Shown here: positions 18,491 through 27,863 of the stretch, in pieces
How positions within the stretch are numbered: position 1 is the first letter of the stretch
Layout: the number at the start of each line of letters is the position of its first letter
Assembly (NCBI GenBank): GCA_963724625.1
Contig: CAVRVO010000013.1
Location: forward strand, 372,001-436,000
Reading direction: 5' to 3'
From: DATBVX01 sp963724625
Lineage (GTDB): Bacteria; Pseudomonadota; Gammaproteobacteria; Steroidobacterales; Steroidobacteraceae
Length of the DNA stretch: 64,000 bases
Notes under the pieces: model-generated
Told to the model about the DNA's origin: nothing
Databases searched by the model: none
The model's input: the letters and a program-made list of their open reading frames with translations, nothing else
Position numbers and translations under genes: made by a program

Positions 18491-19789
18491 TTATTCTGAA
18501 GTCGACTTATTTGACACTTGCCTGTCCTTCACGACTTTCAGATCCGGTCGCTTCGCGGCGGCTGCATTCTCCGCGTAGACATCGAGCAGCGCCTCGATGC
18601 GCTCGAACACCGTGGTCAGCACCCTCGGTTCGGGCAGGTTCGTGATCCGAAAATAATTGCGGTACGGAACGTTGAAGCTGACGCCCGGAGCGATCAGCAC
18701 GTGCTTCTGCTCGAGCAGGTCCATCGCAAACGCCTGGTCATCGAAGTCGGGCAGCACGTCCGCACGCACGCCTATGAACGCGTACATGGCGCCACTGGGC
18801 GTTGCGAGCTCGAGATACTTGCTGCGCCCCACCGCCGCGAGGATTTCGCGACGTGATTCGAACAACCTCCCGCCCGGCGCTGTGAGCTCGCGGATGCTCT
18901 GATGCCCACCGAGCGCCGTCTGTACCGACCACTGTGCCGGAACGTTGCTGCACAATCGCAGCGACGCCAGCAGCTCGAGCCCTTCCAGATAGTCACTCGC
19001 GTGTTCCAGGTCGCCCGAAAACACCGCCCAACCGACACGGTAGCCGCAGGCGCGATAGATCTTCGACAGCCCACTAAGCGTTGCGCACAGTGTGTGGTGC
19101 ACGAGCGTGGCCATCGGCACGAATTCCGTGTCGTCATAGATCATCTGGTCATAGATCTCGTCGCTGAATACGACCAGATGATGCTGCTCAGCGAGCCGCG
19201 CAATCGCTTCGAGGACCGCTCGCGGATACACCGCGCCGGTCGGGTTGTTGGGGTTGATCACGACGATCGCACGCGTGCGTCGCGTGATGAGACGCTCGAT
19301 CTGCTCCGGATCGGGCACGAAGCCACGCCGCGGACTGCATTCGTAATGCACGGCTTTGCCGCGATTGAGGGTGACCGCTGCCGTCCACAGCGGATAGTCG
19401 GGGCTCGGCACCAGGATTTCGTCGCCGGCGTTGAGAAGCGCCCGCAGCGTGAGGTCGATGAGCTCACTCACCCCGTTGCCGATGAAGACCTCCTCCGCGC
19501 TGACGCCGCGCACCCCGCGCTCCTGCTGCTGCATCACGACCGCTTCACGAGCAGGGAAAATGCCCTTCTGGTGAACGTAGCCCTCGCTGGCCTTCAGGTT
19601 CTCGATCATCGCAAGGCGCATCGTCTCCGGCGTGCGAAAGCCGAACGCGCCTGGATTGCCGATATTGAGCGAGATGATCTCGTAGCCGAGGCGCTCCATC
19701 TCGAGGGCGCGCCGCGCCAGCCGGCCACGGATCTCGTAGCGGACGGTGCTCAAACCTTCGCTGGGGGTGACGCTGCGGCGCTGGGACAT
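18491..19789 (-). CDS. PLP-dependent class I aminotransferase, AlaA-like
   Basis: Probable alanine:2-oxoglutarate-type transaminase; cytoplasmic. Fold type I features: LNIGNPGAFGFRTPE at the N-terminus, NPNNPTGAVYPRAVLE, DEIYDQMIYDD, and the PLP-binding Lys in LSGLSKIYRACGYRVGW (about residue 241). RITNLPEP is the carboxylate-binding Arg region. The chosen ATG at 19789 gives 432 residues; a GTG at 19822 would add 11. The YfbQ/AlaA subfamily is suggested by the overall motif set; substrate is inferred. Confidence 0.85.
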   Translation of the reverse strand: MSQRRSVTPSEGLSTVRYEIRGRLARRALEMERLGYEIISLNIGNPGAFGFRTPETMRLAMIENLKASEGYVHQKGIFPAREAVVMQQQERGVRGVSAEEVFIGNGVSELIDLTLRALLNAGDEILVPSPDYPLWTAAVTLNRGKAVHYECSPRRGFVPDPEQIERLITRRTRAIVVINPNNPTGAVYPRAVLEAIARLAEQHHLVVFSDEIYDQMIYDDTEFVPMATLVHHTLCATLSGLSKIYRACGYRVGWAVFSGDLEHASDYLEGLELLASLRLCSNVPAQWSVQTALGGHQSIRELTAPGGRLFESRREILAAVGRSKYLELATPSGAMYAFIGVRADVLPDFDDQAFAMDLLEQKHVLIAPGVSFNVPYRNYFRITNLPEPRVLTTVFERIEALLDVYAENAAAAKRPDLKVVKDRQVSNKSTSE

Positions 19790-19831
19790 GAAGTGGCAAT
19801 CCGGATCATGAATCGGGGGCACAGTGTACCG

Positions 19832-21052
19832 TCATTTGACCACGCCGCGATCACGCAGCGTCCGCAGCTCCTGCGGTCCTAATCCGAGCCTTTCTGCCAG
19901 TACCGCGTCCGTGTGCTCGCCGAGCAAGGGCGCCGAACGATCGTATTCGACGGCCGTGCGCGAATAGCGGATCGGATTTCTCACGCCCGGTGCGGATCCG
20001 GTCGCATGCGGCAGGCTCATCTTGAGCTCACGGTGCGCAACCTGCGGTTCGGCAAATACCTGCGCAAGGTCGTTGATCGGTCCGCAGGGAATATTGGCCG
20101 TCGCCAGCAGGCTCATCCAATCGCCGGTGTTGCGCGAACTCAAGACGGCACGCAGCAGCGGGACCAGCAACTGCCGGTGCTGAAGGCGCAGGGCGTTGGT
20201 CGCGTAGCGCGGATCTGCGGCGAGCTCACGGCATCCAGCTACTGCGCAAAACCGCGCGAACTGGCGATCGTTGCCAATGGCGAGCATCAGATGCCCATCC
20301 GCCGTGGCAAACGCCTGGTAGGGCACGATATTCGGGTGTGCAGTCCCGTGCCGGTGGGGAGCTTCACCCGAAACCAGATAATTCAGACTCTGGTTGGCGA
20401 GCGCCGCTACCTGTGTATCAAGCAACGCGAGATCGATGTATTGGCCTCGCCCGGAGCGCTCGCGTTCGTACAGGGCTGCGAGAATGGCCGTCGACGCGTA
20501 CATGCCGGCCAGCAGGTCAGCAACTGCCACACCGACCTTCTGCGGCCCTCCTCCCGGTTCTTCGTCCGGTATTCCCGTCACGCTCATCAGGCCACCCATC
20601 GCCTGGATCATCGCGTCGTAGCCGGGACTCGTGGCCGCCGGACCACTCTGACCGAACGCGGAGATTGAGCAATAGATGAGGCCAGGATGCAGCGGCGCCA
20701 GATCCTTCCAGGCGAGGCGGTATTTTTCCAGACCTCCCACCTTGTAGTTCTCGATCAGCACGTCGGACTGCAGTGCAAGCTCACGTACCAGTCGACTTCC
20801 GTCTTCGGTGGAGAAGTCGATCGCCACTGAACGCTTGCCACGATTGGTGCTGAGGAAGTAGGCCGATTCGCCGGTCTCGCATCCGTCGCGATTCCTGAGA
20901 TACGGCGGCCCCCAGTGACGCGTGTCATCGCCACCCTCGGGCCGTTCGACCTTGATCACTTCCGCTCCGAGATCGGCCAGGAGCTGCGTCGCCCAGGGAC
21001 CTGCGAGTATGCGGCTCAGGTCGAGCACCTTGATTCCAGCGAGGGGACCCAT
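19832..21052 (-). CDS. CaiB/BaiF family CoA-transferase
   Basis: Family III CoA-transferase moving CoA between carboxylic acids. The 406-residue protein starts MGPLAGIKVLDLSRILAGPW, then ADLGAEVIKVERPEGGDDTR and STNRGKRSVAIDF. The catalytic Asp sits in VGVAVADLLAGMYAS (about residue 178). It lies 10 bp downstream of the ABC transporter genes, so may be co-transcribed; the acid handled cannot be told from sequence. Confidence 0.88.
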   Translation of the reverse strand: MGPLAGIKVLDLSRILAGPWATQLLADLGAEVIKVERPEGGDDTRHWGPPYLRNRDGCETGESAYFLSTNRGKRSVAIDFSTEDGSRLVRELALQSDVLIENYKVGGLEKYRLAWKDLAPLHPGLIYCSISAFGQSGPAATSPGYDAMIQAMGGLMSVTGIPDEEPGGGPQKVGVAVADLLAGMYASTAILAALYERERSGRGQYIDLALLDTQVAALANQSLNYLVSGEAPHRHGTAHPNIVPYQAFATADGHLMLAIGNDRQFARFCAVAGCRELAADPRYATNALRLQHRQLLVPLLRAVLSSRNTGDWMSLLATANIPCGPINDLAQVFAEPQVAHRELKMSLPHATGSAPGVRNPIRYSRTAVEYDRSAPLLGEHTDAVLAERLGLGPQELRTLRDRGVVK

Positions 21053-21062
21053 TCGCGAAGTC

Positions 21063-22088
21063 CTACCTCACGGGATCGCGGGCGCTCGCGATCTCGCGCC
21101 ACCGCCAGCATGCCACCTGGTGTTGCCTGGCAATCTGCTCCAGCGCCGGCACTTCGGCAGCGCACCTCGCCTGTGCCCAGGTGCAGCGCGTGCGGAATAC
21201 GCAACCCGATGGGGGCTGGAGCGGCGACGGCACTTCGCTCGCCGGCGTGCTCGGATGTGCCACGCGAGCGCGCACCGGGTCGGGGACCGGAATCGACCCA
21301 AGCAACATCTGTGTATAGGGATGACGGGCGCTGCGAAACAATTCTTCACGTCCCGCGAGTTCCATCACCCGGCCGAGATAGAGCACCAGGACACGCTGGC
21401 AGAGATGGCGCACGACCGCGAGATTGTGGCTGATGAAGATCATGCTCAGATCGAGCTCGCGCTGCAGTCGCGTGAGCAGGTTGACGATCTGGGCCTGCAC
21501 CGATACATCGAGTGAGCTTACCGGCTCATCGCATACCAGCATCCGCGGCCCGAGGATCAACGCACGCGCAATGCCGATCCGCTGGCATTGGCCGCCGCTG
21601 AACTCATGTGGATAGCGACCCAGGACTTCTGCGGACAGGCCCACGCGCTCGAGCATTGTCACTGCGGCCTTGCCACGCGCGTGCGAGGTGAGGTCGGGAC
21701 GGAATTCACGCAGCGGCTCGGAGAGGATCTCGAGCACCGTCATGCGCGGATCGAGGCTCGCGAGTGGATCCTGAAACACGATCTGCACGCCGGCCCGCAA
21801 CGTACGCAACTCATCGCGCGTGCGTCCGTCCAATGCCTGCCCCAACCAGCTGATGCTGCCGGTGCGTGGCACCACGAGTTGAACCAGGGCTCGCGCCAGT
21901 GTGGACTTGCCGCAGCCTGACTCGCCCACTATGCCGAGCGTTTCTCCCGCTGCCAGCTCGAAGCTCACGTCCCTGAGCGCAACGAGATCCGTCGCCGGGC
22001 GTAACCAACCCCGCTGAACCGGATAACTGACGCCCAACTGTTCGACGCGTAGCAGAGCGCTCCCGGGATCGTGACCGCGAAGGCTCAT
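21063..22088 (-). CDS. Peptide/nickel-type ABC transporter ATP-binding protein (OppF/DppF-like)
   Basis: Second ATPase of an oligopeptide-type importer. Walker A GESGCGKSTLARAL, signature FSGGQCQRIGIARAL, Walker B LVCDEPVSSLDVSVQAQ. The C-terminal extension typical of Opp/Dpp ATPases contains CVFRTRCTWAQARC with its cysteines. It overlaps the upstream ATPase gene by ATGA. Confidence 0.92.
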   Translation of the reverse strand: MSLRGHDPGSALLRVEQLGVSYPVQRGWLRPATDLVALRDVSFELAAGETLGIVGESGCGKSTLARALVQLVVPRTGSISWLGQALDGRTRDELRTLRAGVQIVFQDPLASLDPRMTVLEILSEPLREFRPDLTSHARGKAAVTMLERVGLSAEVLGRYPHEFSGGQCQRIGIARALILGPRMLVCDEPVSSLDVSVQAQIVNLLTRLQRELDLSMIFISHNLAVVRHLCQRVLVLYLGRVMELAGREELFRSARHPYTQMLLGSIPVPDPVRARVAHPSTPASEVPSPLQPPSGCVFRTRCTWAQARCAAEVPALEQIARQHQVACWRWREIASARDPVR

Positions 22089-23068
22089 GTCGGAGACACT
22101 TCCCCGCGCGGGTTGTGGCAGGCGACGGACCTGCGACTCTCTGATGCGACTGTCAGCGCGGGGTCATCGCTGCTGCAGCGATCAAGAGCTGAATCGCAAC
22201 GACTTACAAAAGCGCAACCGACCGATTCGCTGCGATGTAGCGGCGGCTGTCCAGGGATGCCCGGCAACTCGCGATCCAACGGCGTATCCAGTCGTGGAAG
22301 GGCTCGCAACAAGCCCGCCGTGTAGGGATGACGTGGCCGCGCGAACAGATCCTCAACCTGAGCCTCCTCCACGATGCGACCGGCGTACATGACGGCAACG
22401 CGATCAGCCAGTCCGGCCACAGCACCCAGATCGTGTGTGATCAGTACCAGGGCGAGGTTGGTCGCGCGACGCAACTCGCTCAACAGCTCGAGTAGTTGCG
22501 CCTGGATCGTGACATCGAGCGCCGTTGTCGGTTCATCCGCGATCAACAGATCCGGCTCGCATGCGAGAGCCATCGCGATCATCGCGCGCTGGCGCATGCC
22601 GCCGGACAGCTCGTGGGGATACTGGGACAAACGCTGCGCTGCATCTCCGATGTGTACCTGCTGCAGCAGCTCGAGCGCTCGCTGACGTGCGGCGGATATA
22701 CCGAGGCTGCGATGCTGGGTGAGGACTTCGGCAATCTGAGTGCCGATGCTCAGATGTGGCGTCAATGACGTCATCGGGTCCTGGAAAACCATTGCGATCC
22801 GCACGCCACGTACCCGGTTGAGCTCGCTGAGGGGGCGACCCAGGAGCTCTGCATCCCGCAGACGTACGCTTCCCGATGCACGGCCATTATCCGGCAATAC
22901 GCCCATCACGGCGTGGAACAGCTGGCTCTTGCCGCTGCCGGATTCTCCGACGATGCTCACGCATTCGCCCGCCCGCACATCGATGTCAACGCCGTCCACG
23001 GCGCGCACGATCCCAGTTTGCGATTGGAACGCGACGCGCAAATCCCGAACCTCGAGCAACGCGCTCAT
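22085..23068 (-). CDS. Peptide/nickel-type ABC transporter ATP-binding protein (OppD/DppD-like)
   Basis: First ATPase of the importer. Walker A GESGSGKSQLFHAV, signature LSGGMRQRAMIAMALAC, Walker B LLIADEPTTALDVTIQAQ. The C-terminal Cys motif is in GCAFVSRCDSALDRC. Start at 23068 (MSALLEVRDLRVAF) overlaps the permease stop as ATGA, which settles it against upstream in-frame codons. Tight coupling on both sides. Confidence 0.92.
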   Translation of the reverse strand: MSALLEVRDLRVAFQSQTGIVRAVDGVDIDVRAGECVSIVGESGSGKSQLFHAVMGVLPDNGRASGSVRLRDAELLGRPLSELNRVRGVRIAMVFQDPMTSLTPHLSIGTQIAEVLTQHRSLGISAARQRALELLQQVHIGDAAQRLSQYPHELSGGMRQRAMIAMALACEPDLLIADEPTTALDVTIQAQLLELLSELRRATNLALVLITHDLGAVAGLADRVAVMYAGRIVEEAQVEDLFARPRHPYTAGLLRALPRLDTPLDRELPGIPGQPPLHRSESVGCAFVSRCDSALDRCSSDDPALTVASESRRSVACHNPRGEVSPT

Positions 23069-23919
23069 CTTGCCCGCCGCGGGTCGAGAGCATCTCGCAA
23101 TCCCTCGCCGATGAAATTCAGACATGCGAGCAGCAACACCAGCACCGTTGCAGGCCCGAGCAACATCCAGGGCGCCGACTCCATCTCCGCGGCACCCTCC
23201 GCGATGAGACTACCGAGGCTCGCCAAGGGCTCCTGCACTCCTAGACCGAGGAAGCTCAGAAAGCTCTCGAACAGGATCATCTGCGGGATCAGCAAGGTTG
23301 CGTACACGATCACTGCCCCGGCAACGTTAGGCACGATGTGGCGCGTGATGATGCGCCGTGACGGCACGCCCAGCGCTTCGGCGGCTTCGATGAATTCGCG
23401 GCGCTTGAGACTCAGGGTCTGGCCCCGGACGATGCGTGCCATGGTGAGCCAGCCGACCGCGCCGATCGCGATGAACAGCAGAAACACATTCCGTCCGAAT
23501 ACGACCGTGAGAATGATTACGAAGAAAATATACGGAAGCGAATACAGGATGTCGACGAAGCGCATCATGGCGCCGTCGATGCGTCCGCCAGCATAGCCGG
23601 CAATCGCGCCCCATGTGACTCCAATGAGCAGGCTCACGGCGCTCGAGAGCAAAGCAATCAAGAGTGAGGTGCGTGTGCCGTACAGCGTGCGCACCAGCAG
23701 GTCCCGCCCCAGACGATCGGTGCCCAACCAGTGGGCGTTGTCCAATGTCGGCCGGCTTGCCAGTGAGCCCCAGTCGAGCTCGTCATATCGATGAGGACTC
23801 AGCCACGGCCCCAGTACTGCCGCGATGGCGATCACGAGAAGGATGATCACGCTCGCCAGCACGATGCGATTGCCGCGCAATCGCTGCTCCGTGTCGCGCC
23901 AGAACCCCAGTTCACTCAT
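23065..23919 (-). CDS. Peptide/nickel-type ABC transporter permease (OppC/DppC-like)
   Basis: Inner-membrane permease with an N-terminal helix (IVLASVIILLVIAIAAVLG), the LGTDRLGRDLLVRTLYGTR motif that marks OppC/DppC, and the EAA loop EFIEAAEALGVPSRRIITRH. Start at 23919 (MSELGFWRDTEQRL) overlaps the upstream permease by 8 bp. About 284 residues, normal for the family. Confidence 0.92.
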   Translation of the reverse strand: MSELGFWRDTEQRLRGNRIVLASVIILLVIAIAAVLGPWLSPHRYDELDWGSLASRPTLDNAHWLGTDRLGRDLLVRTLYGTRTSLLIALLSSAVSLLIGVTWGAIAGYAGGRIDGAMMRFVDILYSLPYIFFVIILTVVFGRNVFLLFIAIGAVGWLTMARIVRGQTLSLKRREFIEAAEALGVPSRRIITRHIVPNVAGAVIVYATLLIPQMILFESFLSFLGLGVQEPLASLGSLIAEGAAEMESAPWMLLGPATVLVLLLACLNFIGEGLRDALDPRRAR

Positions 23920-24835
23920 GGCGGATGCGCGGATCGAGAACACCGTAGATCAGATCCACCAGCAGGTTCATCGCCAGGGTCAACGTCGCATATACGATGA
24001 CGACGCCCATCACGAGCGTGTAGTCACGATTCAGCGCGCCCTGCACCAGGTACCTGCCCATGCCGGGAATGTTGAACAGGGTTTCCACTACGAGTGAGCC
24101 GGTCAGCACCGCCGCTGTCGCCGGACCGAGATAACTCACAACCGGCAGAAGCGCTGGCCGCAACGCGTGCCGCATGATGACGATGCGTTCCGGCATGCCC
24201 TTGGCGCGCGCGGTGCGAATGAATCCGCTGGTGAGGATCTCGAGCATGCTGGCCCGCGTCAGCCGCGAGACGAATGCAATCAGGGGCAACGCCAGGGCCA
24301 GCACTGGAAGAATGAGTGTTCGCACTGAGCCGGAGTCCCAGCCACCGACGGGCAGCCAGCGCAGCTTGACACCGAACACCAGTGCAAGGAGCGGTGCGAT
24401 CACGAGGCTCGGCAACGCGATCCCGAGGATCGCGATCGCTCTCAGTACATGATCGACCGGACGATCGTGGCGCACAGCAGCCCACACTCCCAGCGGTACC
24501 CCCAGGCCGATCGCGAGCACGAGCGCCGCCAGGCCAAGCGTCAGGCTGACCGGCAGGCCCTGCCGGATGAGTTCGGTAACCGTGAAATCTCGATAGCGGA
24601 ATGACGGACCGAAATCCCCATGCATGAGTCCCTGCAGATAGCGCAGGTACTGAACATGCACCGGCTGATCAAGACCGTAGGCCGCCTCCAGATTGGCGCG
24701 GATCTGTGGCGGCGGGGATTGCTCGCTGTCAAACGGCCCGCCAGGTGCGATCCGCATGACGAAGAAGGTGAGAGTGACGATGATGAAGAGCGTCGGGATG
24801 GCACCCAGCAGGCGGCGAATCGAGTAACTCCACAT
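23912..24835 (-). CDS. Peptide/nickel-type ABC transporter permease (OppB/DppB-like)
   Basis: Inner-membrane permease of 307 residues. It starts WSYSIRRLLGAIPTLFIIVT, followed by FFVMRIAPGGPFD, the YGLDQPVHVQYLRYL segment, HGDFGPSFRYRDFTV, and the EAA loop FIRTARAKGMPERIVIMRHA. It starts 5 bp after the stop of the beta-lactamase-fold gene, so they should share a transcript. No periplasmic solute-binding protein gene is in the cluster. Confidence 0.92.
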   Translation of the reverse strand: MWSYSIRRLLGAIPTLFIIVTLTFFVMRIAPGGPFDSEQSPPPQIRANLEAAYGLDQPVHVQYLRYLQGLMHGDFGPSFRYRDFTVTELIRQGLPVSLTLGLAALVLAIGLGVPLGVWAAVRHDRPVDHVLRAIAILGIALPSLVIAPLLALVFGVKLRWLPVGGWDSGSVRTLILPVLALALPLIAFVSRLTRASMLEILTSGFIRTARAKGMPERIVIMRHALRPALLPVVSYLGPATAAVLTGSLVVETLFNIPGMGRYLVQGALNRDYTLVMGVVIVYATLTLAMNLLVDLIYGVLDPRIRHE

Positions 24836-24840
24836 CGCCG

Positions 24841-26025
24841 TCAGGATACCCCGCGCAAGATGGCATTGGGCAGCTTGGCATCATCCCAGTCAGAGCGGCG
24901 CGCTCCGGTGCGAACGATGATCAGCTGCCGCGATGGAATGATATATACGCGCTGTCCGCCGGCGCCGCCGAGAAAGACGACATCCCGCGCCACGAAGGGC
25001 TCGGACTGGAGCGCTCGCACGTGCCTTGCATCGCTTACGCCGCGCCCACCGCCGCCTGCATCGCCCAGCCAGATCTGCAGGCCGAAACCCGGATTGGTTC
25101 CGGATGCCCTCACCATCTCGAGAACCCATGCTGCCGGCGCGATCTGTTCGTTACCAACCCGCCCCAGATCAAGAATCGACCGGCCAACCGCGAGCCAGCC
25201 GCGCGCCGTGGTCTGCAGGCAGCAGAAAGTGCGTGCCATGCCGTTTTCACGATCCAGCCAGACGGACGCGTCGCCCACACCGAGCCGATTCCATATGCGC
25301 TCCGATAAGTAGCGTGCGTAGCGCTTGCCAGACGCTCGCTGCAGAATGATGCCCAGGATCTCAGGATCGAGATTGTTGTACTCGAACCGCGTGCCAGGCT
25401 CGACGCTTATCGGCGCACTGAGCGCAAGCGCGGTAACGTCGCTACCCAGAAAGAGGCGCAGCCCGCGATTCCACGGATTGCGCGAAACCGCCTGGTATTC
25501 GATTCCGCTCGACATCTGCAGCAGATCACGAATGCGGATCTTCGCGTGTGCATCCCGGCGCCATTCCGGCAGGTAGGTTGCGGCTGGCTCATCGAGCGAG
25601 CGTATGACGCCCTCCTCGATCGCCGCGCCGTACGCGAGCGCAAGCACCGTGGCGTGCATCCCACCGCTGTCGGTTCGCGACTGCCGGTCGTAGCCTGGCC
25701 AGTAGTGCTCGAGTTGCAGCGACCCTCGATGCCAGACCAGCAGTGCCACGGAATGGGTCTGTGTGCCGTACTCGACGGCGGTATCGAGCGCCTCCTGCGA
25801 GATGCTGCGGTGATCTGGGTCGGAAAGCGCGAGTTCACCGCGCTCCGAGCCGGCGACGGTTTCACCGGGCTGGTACCACTCAACCTCGGTGACGACGCCT
25901 GACCCAGGGAACGTGAGCAGGCGCTTCCAGAACACGGGGTCCGACAAATAGATGATCAGGCACAGGACACCGAGGACAATGGCGCTCCCTGAAAGAACCC
26001 GCACAAGACGGCTCATCGCGTTCAT
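24841..26025 (-). CDS. Membrane-anchored beta-lactamase/serine-hydrolase-fold protein lacking the SxxK motif
   Basis: The 394-residue protein has an N-terminal membrane segment (LVRVLSGSAIVLGVLCLIIY) and a periplasmic class C beta-lactamase/6-aminohexanoate-hydrolase-like domain. The scaffold is clear: EEGVIRSLDEPAATYLPEW, IRIRDLLQMSSGIEY, and the YxN-type motif in RFEYNNLDPEILG. Where SxxK should precede this helix the sequence is TDSGGMHATVLALAYGAAIE, without Lys; the usual HTG/KTG strand reads FLGGAGGQRVYIIP. It may therefore be a non-catalytic relative, or use different residues. First gene of the apparent operon with oppBCDF. Start 26025 or 26016 (both ATG). Confidence 0.8.
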   Translation of the reverse strand: MNAMSRLVRVLSGSAIVLGVLCLIIYLSDPVFWKRLLTFPGSGVVTEVEWYQPGETVAGSERGELALSDPDHRSISQEALDTAVEYGTQTHSVALLVWHRGSLQLEHYWPGYDRQSRTDSGGMHATVLALAYGAAIEEGVIRSLDEPAATYLPEWRRDAHAKIRIRDLLQMSSGIEYQAVSRNPWNRGLRLFLGSDVTALALSAPISVEPGTRFEYNNLDPEILGIILQRASGKRYARYLSERIWNRLGVGDASVWLDRENGMARTFCCLQTTARGWLAVGRSILDLGRVGNEQIAPAAWVLEMVRASGTNPGFGLQIWLGDAGGGGRGVSDARHVRALQSEPFVARDVVFLGGAGGQRVYIIPSRQLIIVRTGARRSDWDDAKLPNAILRGVS

Positions 26026-26160
26026 CGATGCATGTCCGGCAGGTCCGCTCCGTGCCATTCGATCGCAGCAGACTGACCGACCTCCCGCCCGGTGCGCAAG
26101 GCTGCGTTTCAGCGCGCTCTCGACTACGATTGCATCCCCCCTGCTGTGGACCGGAGTTCG

Positions 26161-26907
26161 ATGAGCAAGATCCTCGTGTGCATCAAGCGCGTCGTGGACT
26201 ACAACGTACGCATTCGCGTCAAGCCCGACGGGAGCGGTGTGGTCACGGATGGCGTGAAAATGAGCATCAATCCTTTCGATGAGATTGCGCTCGAGGAGGC
26301 CCTGCGGATCAAGGAACGTGGCGCAGCCCAGGAAGTCATTGCGGTCAGCATCGGCCCGATCGACGCCCAGCAGCAGCTGCGCACTGCCCTCGCAATGGGC
26401 GCTGACCGTGCCGTGCTCGTACAGGCGGACGCCGTCGAGCCGTTGAGCGCGGCGCGGATCCTGCTGGCGCTGGTGCAACGCGAGCAGCCCCGCCTTGCAA
26501 TTCTCGGCAAGCAGGCAATTGACGATGACAACAACCAGACCGGCCAGATGCTCGCGGCTCTCTGGGGCCGACCACAGGCGACATTTGCCTCACGCATCGA
26601 GCTGGCCGATGGGCATGCCACGGTTACCCGCGAGGTAGATGCCGGGCTCGAAACTATCGAGGTCGAACTGCCGGCGGTGTTCACCACTGACCTCAGGCTG
26701 AACGAGCCACGTTACGTGAAGCTGCCTGACATCATGAAGGCCAAGAAAAAGCTGCTCGAAACGCTGACCGCCGCCGATCTGGGCGTCACGCCAGAGGAGA
26801 AGATCAAAGTCCTGAAGTGCGAACCGCCGCCCCAGCGGCAACGCGGCGTGATGGTCAAGGATCCGCAGGAGCTGGTGGCAGCCCTCAAGAAAAAGGGACT
26901 GCTCTGA
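26161..26907 (+). CDS. etfB: Electron transfer flavoprotein subunit beta
   Basis: AMP-binding subunit of ETF, which takes electrons from acyl-CoA dehydrogenases. 248 residues starting MSKILVCIKRVVDYNVRIRV, with a GGAG ribosome site 5 bases upstream. INPFDEIALEEALRIKE and the ETF-beta signature with ADGHATVTREVDAGLETIEV are visible, as is LRLNEPRYVKLPDIMKAKKK. The stop overlaps the etfA start (TGATG). Likely serves the isovaleryl-CoA dehydrogenase encoded at 43.6-44.8 kb among others (inference). Confidence 0.97.
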   Translation: MSKILVCIKRVVDYNVRIRVKPDGSGVVTDGVKMSINPFDEIALEEALRIKERGAAQEVIAVSIGPIDAQQQLRTALAMGADRAVLVQADAVEPLSAARILLALVQREQPRLAILGKQAIDDDNNQTGQMLAALWGRPQATFASRIELADGHATVTREVDAGLETIEVELPAVFTTDLRLNEPRYVKLPDIMKAKKKLLETLTAADLGVTPEEKIKVLKCEPPPQRQRGVMVKDPQELVAALKKKGLL

Positions 26908-27851
26908 TGGCCAAGGTATTGATCGTTGCCGAACACGATGGCAACCACCTCAATCCCAGCACGGCCAAATGTGTGACCTGCGCGCGCGCCTTGCCTGATT
27001 CCGAGATTGCTGTCGCGGTGCTGTCGGCCGACGGAGCCGCGGTGAGTGAGCAAGCCGCCGCATTGGCCGGGGTCGATCGTGTGCTGCGCATCGACAATGC
27101 CGTCAATGCGCATGCCCTCGCAGCGACGTGGGCGCCGCAGGTGGCGGCACTCGCGAATGGATTTACGCACGTGTTCGGTCCATCGACGACCTTCGGCAAG
27201 GATCTGATGCCGAGGATCGCGGCGTTACTCGGCGCGCCACAGTTGAGCGACATCATGGCCGTCGAGAGTGCGCAGCGCTTTCGGCGGCCGGTGTATGCGG
27301 GCAATGCGATTCTGACGGTAGAAGTCAGTGCGGGAGTGCAGATCGTCGCCACAGTGCGCGTGGCCTCCTTCGAAGCGGCGCCCCAAGGCGGGTCTGCGGC
27401 GATCGAATCGGTCCCGCTCTCGATCGAGTTGCCCGATCACACGCGTTTCGTATCGGTCTCCGCAGGAGCGGCCGACCGCCCTGATCTGCAGACCGCGCGG
27501 CGCGTGATCTCGGGCGGACGCGCCTTCGGCAGCGCTGAAAAGTTCGGCCTGCTCTACTCGCTCGCGGACAAACTGGGTGCCGCAGTCGGGGCCTCGCGCG
27601 CCGCCGTCGATGCGGGCTACGCTCCCAACGATTTGCAGGTGGGTCAGACTGGCAAGATCATCGCACCCGAGCTCTACATGGCAATCGGGATCTCCGGTGC
27701 CATTCAGCACCTGACCGGAATCAAGGATGCCCGTACGATCGTCGCGATCAACAAGGATGCGGAGGCGCCGATTTTCGAAGTCGCGGACATCGGGCTGGTT
27801 GGCGACCTGTTCACGATACTTCCGGAGCTCGAAAAGCTGATCGGCTCGTAG
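26907..27851 (+). CDS. etfA: Electron transfer flavoprotein subunit alpha
   Basis: FAD-binding subunit of ETF, 314 residues. N-terminal MAKVLIVAEHDGNHLNPST; the FAD domain carries RRVISGGRAFGSAEKFGLLY, GASRAAVDAGYAPNDLQVGQ, TGKIIAPELYMAIGISGAIQ and VAINKDAEAPIFEVADIGLV, the full ETF-alpha signature. Translationally coupled to etfB. The next gene starts 12 bp downstream. Confidence 0.97.
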   Translation: MAKVLIVAEHDGNHLNPSTAKCVTCARALPDSEIAVAVLSADGAAVSEQAAALAGVDRVLRIDNAVNAHALAATWAPQVAALANGFTHVFGPSTTFGKDLMPRIAALLGAPQLSDIMAVESAQRFRRPVYAGNAILTVEVSAGVQIVATVRVASFEAAPQGGSAAIESVPLSIELPDHTRFVSVSAGAADRPDLQTARRVISGGRAFGSAEKFGLLYSLADKLGAAVGASRAAVDAGYAPNDLQVGQTGKIIAPELYMAIGISGAIQHLTGIKDARTIVAINKDAEAPIFEVADIGLVGDLFTILPELEKLIGS

Positions 27852-27863
27852 GAGTCCTTCGAG

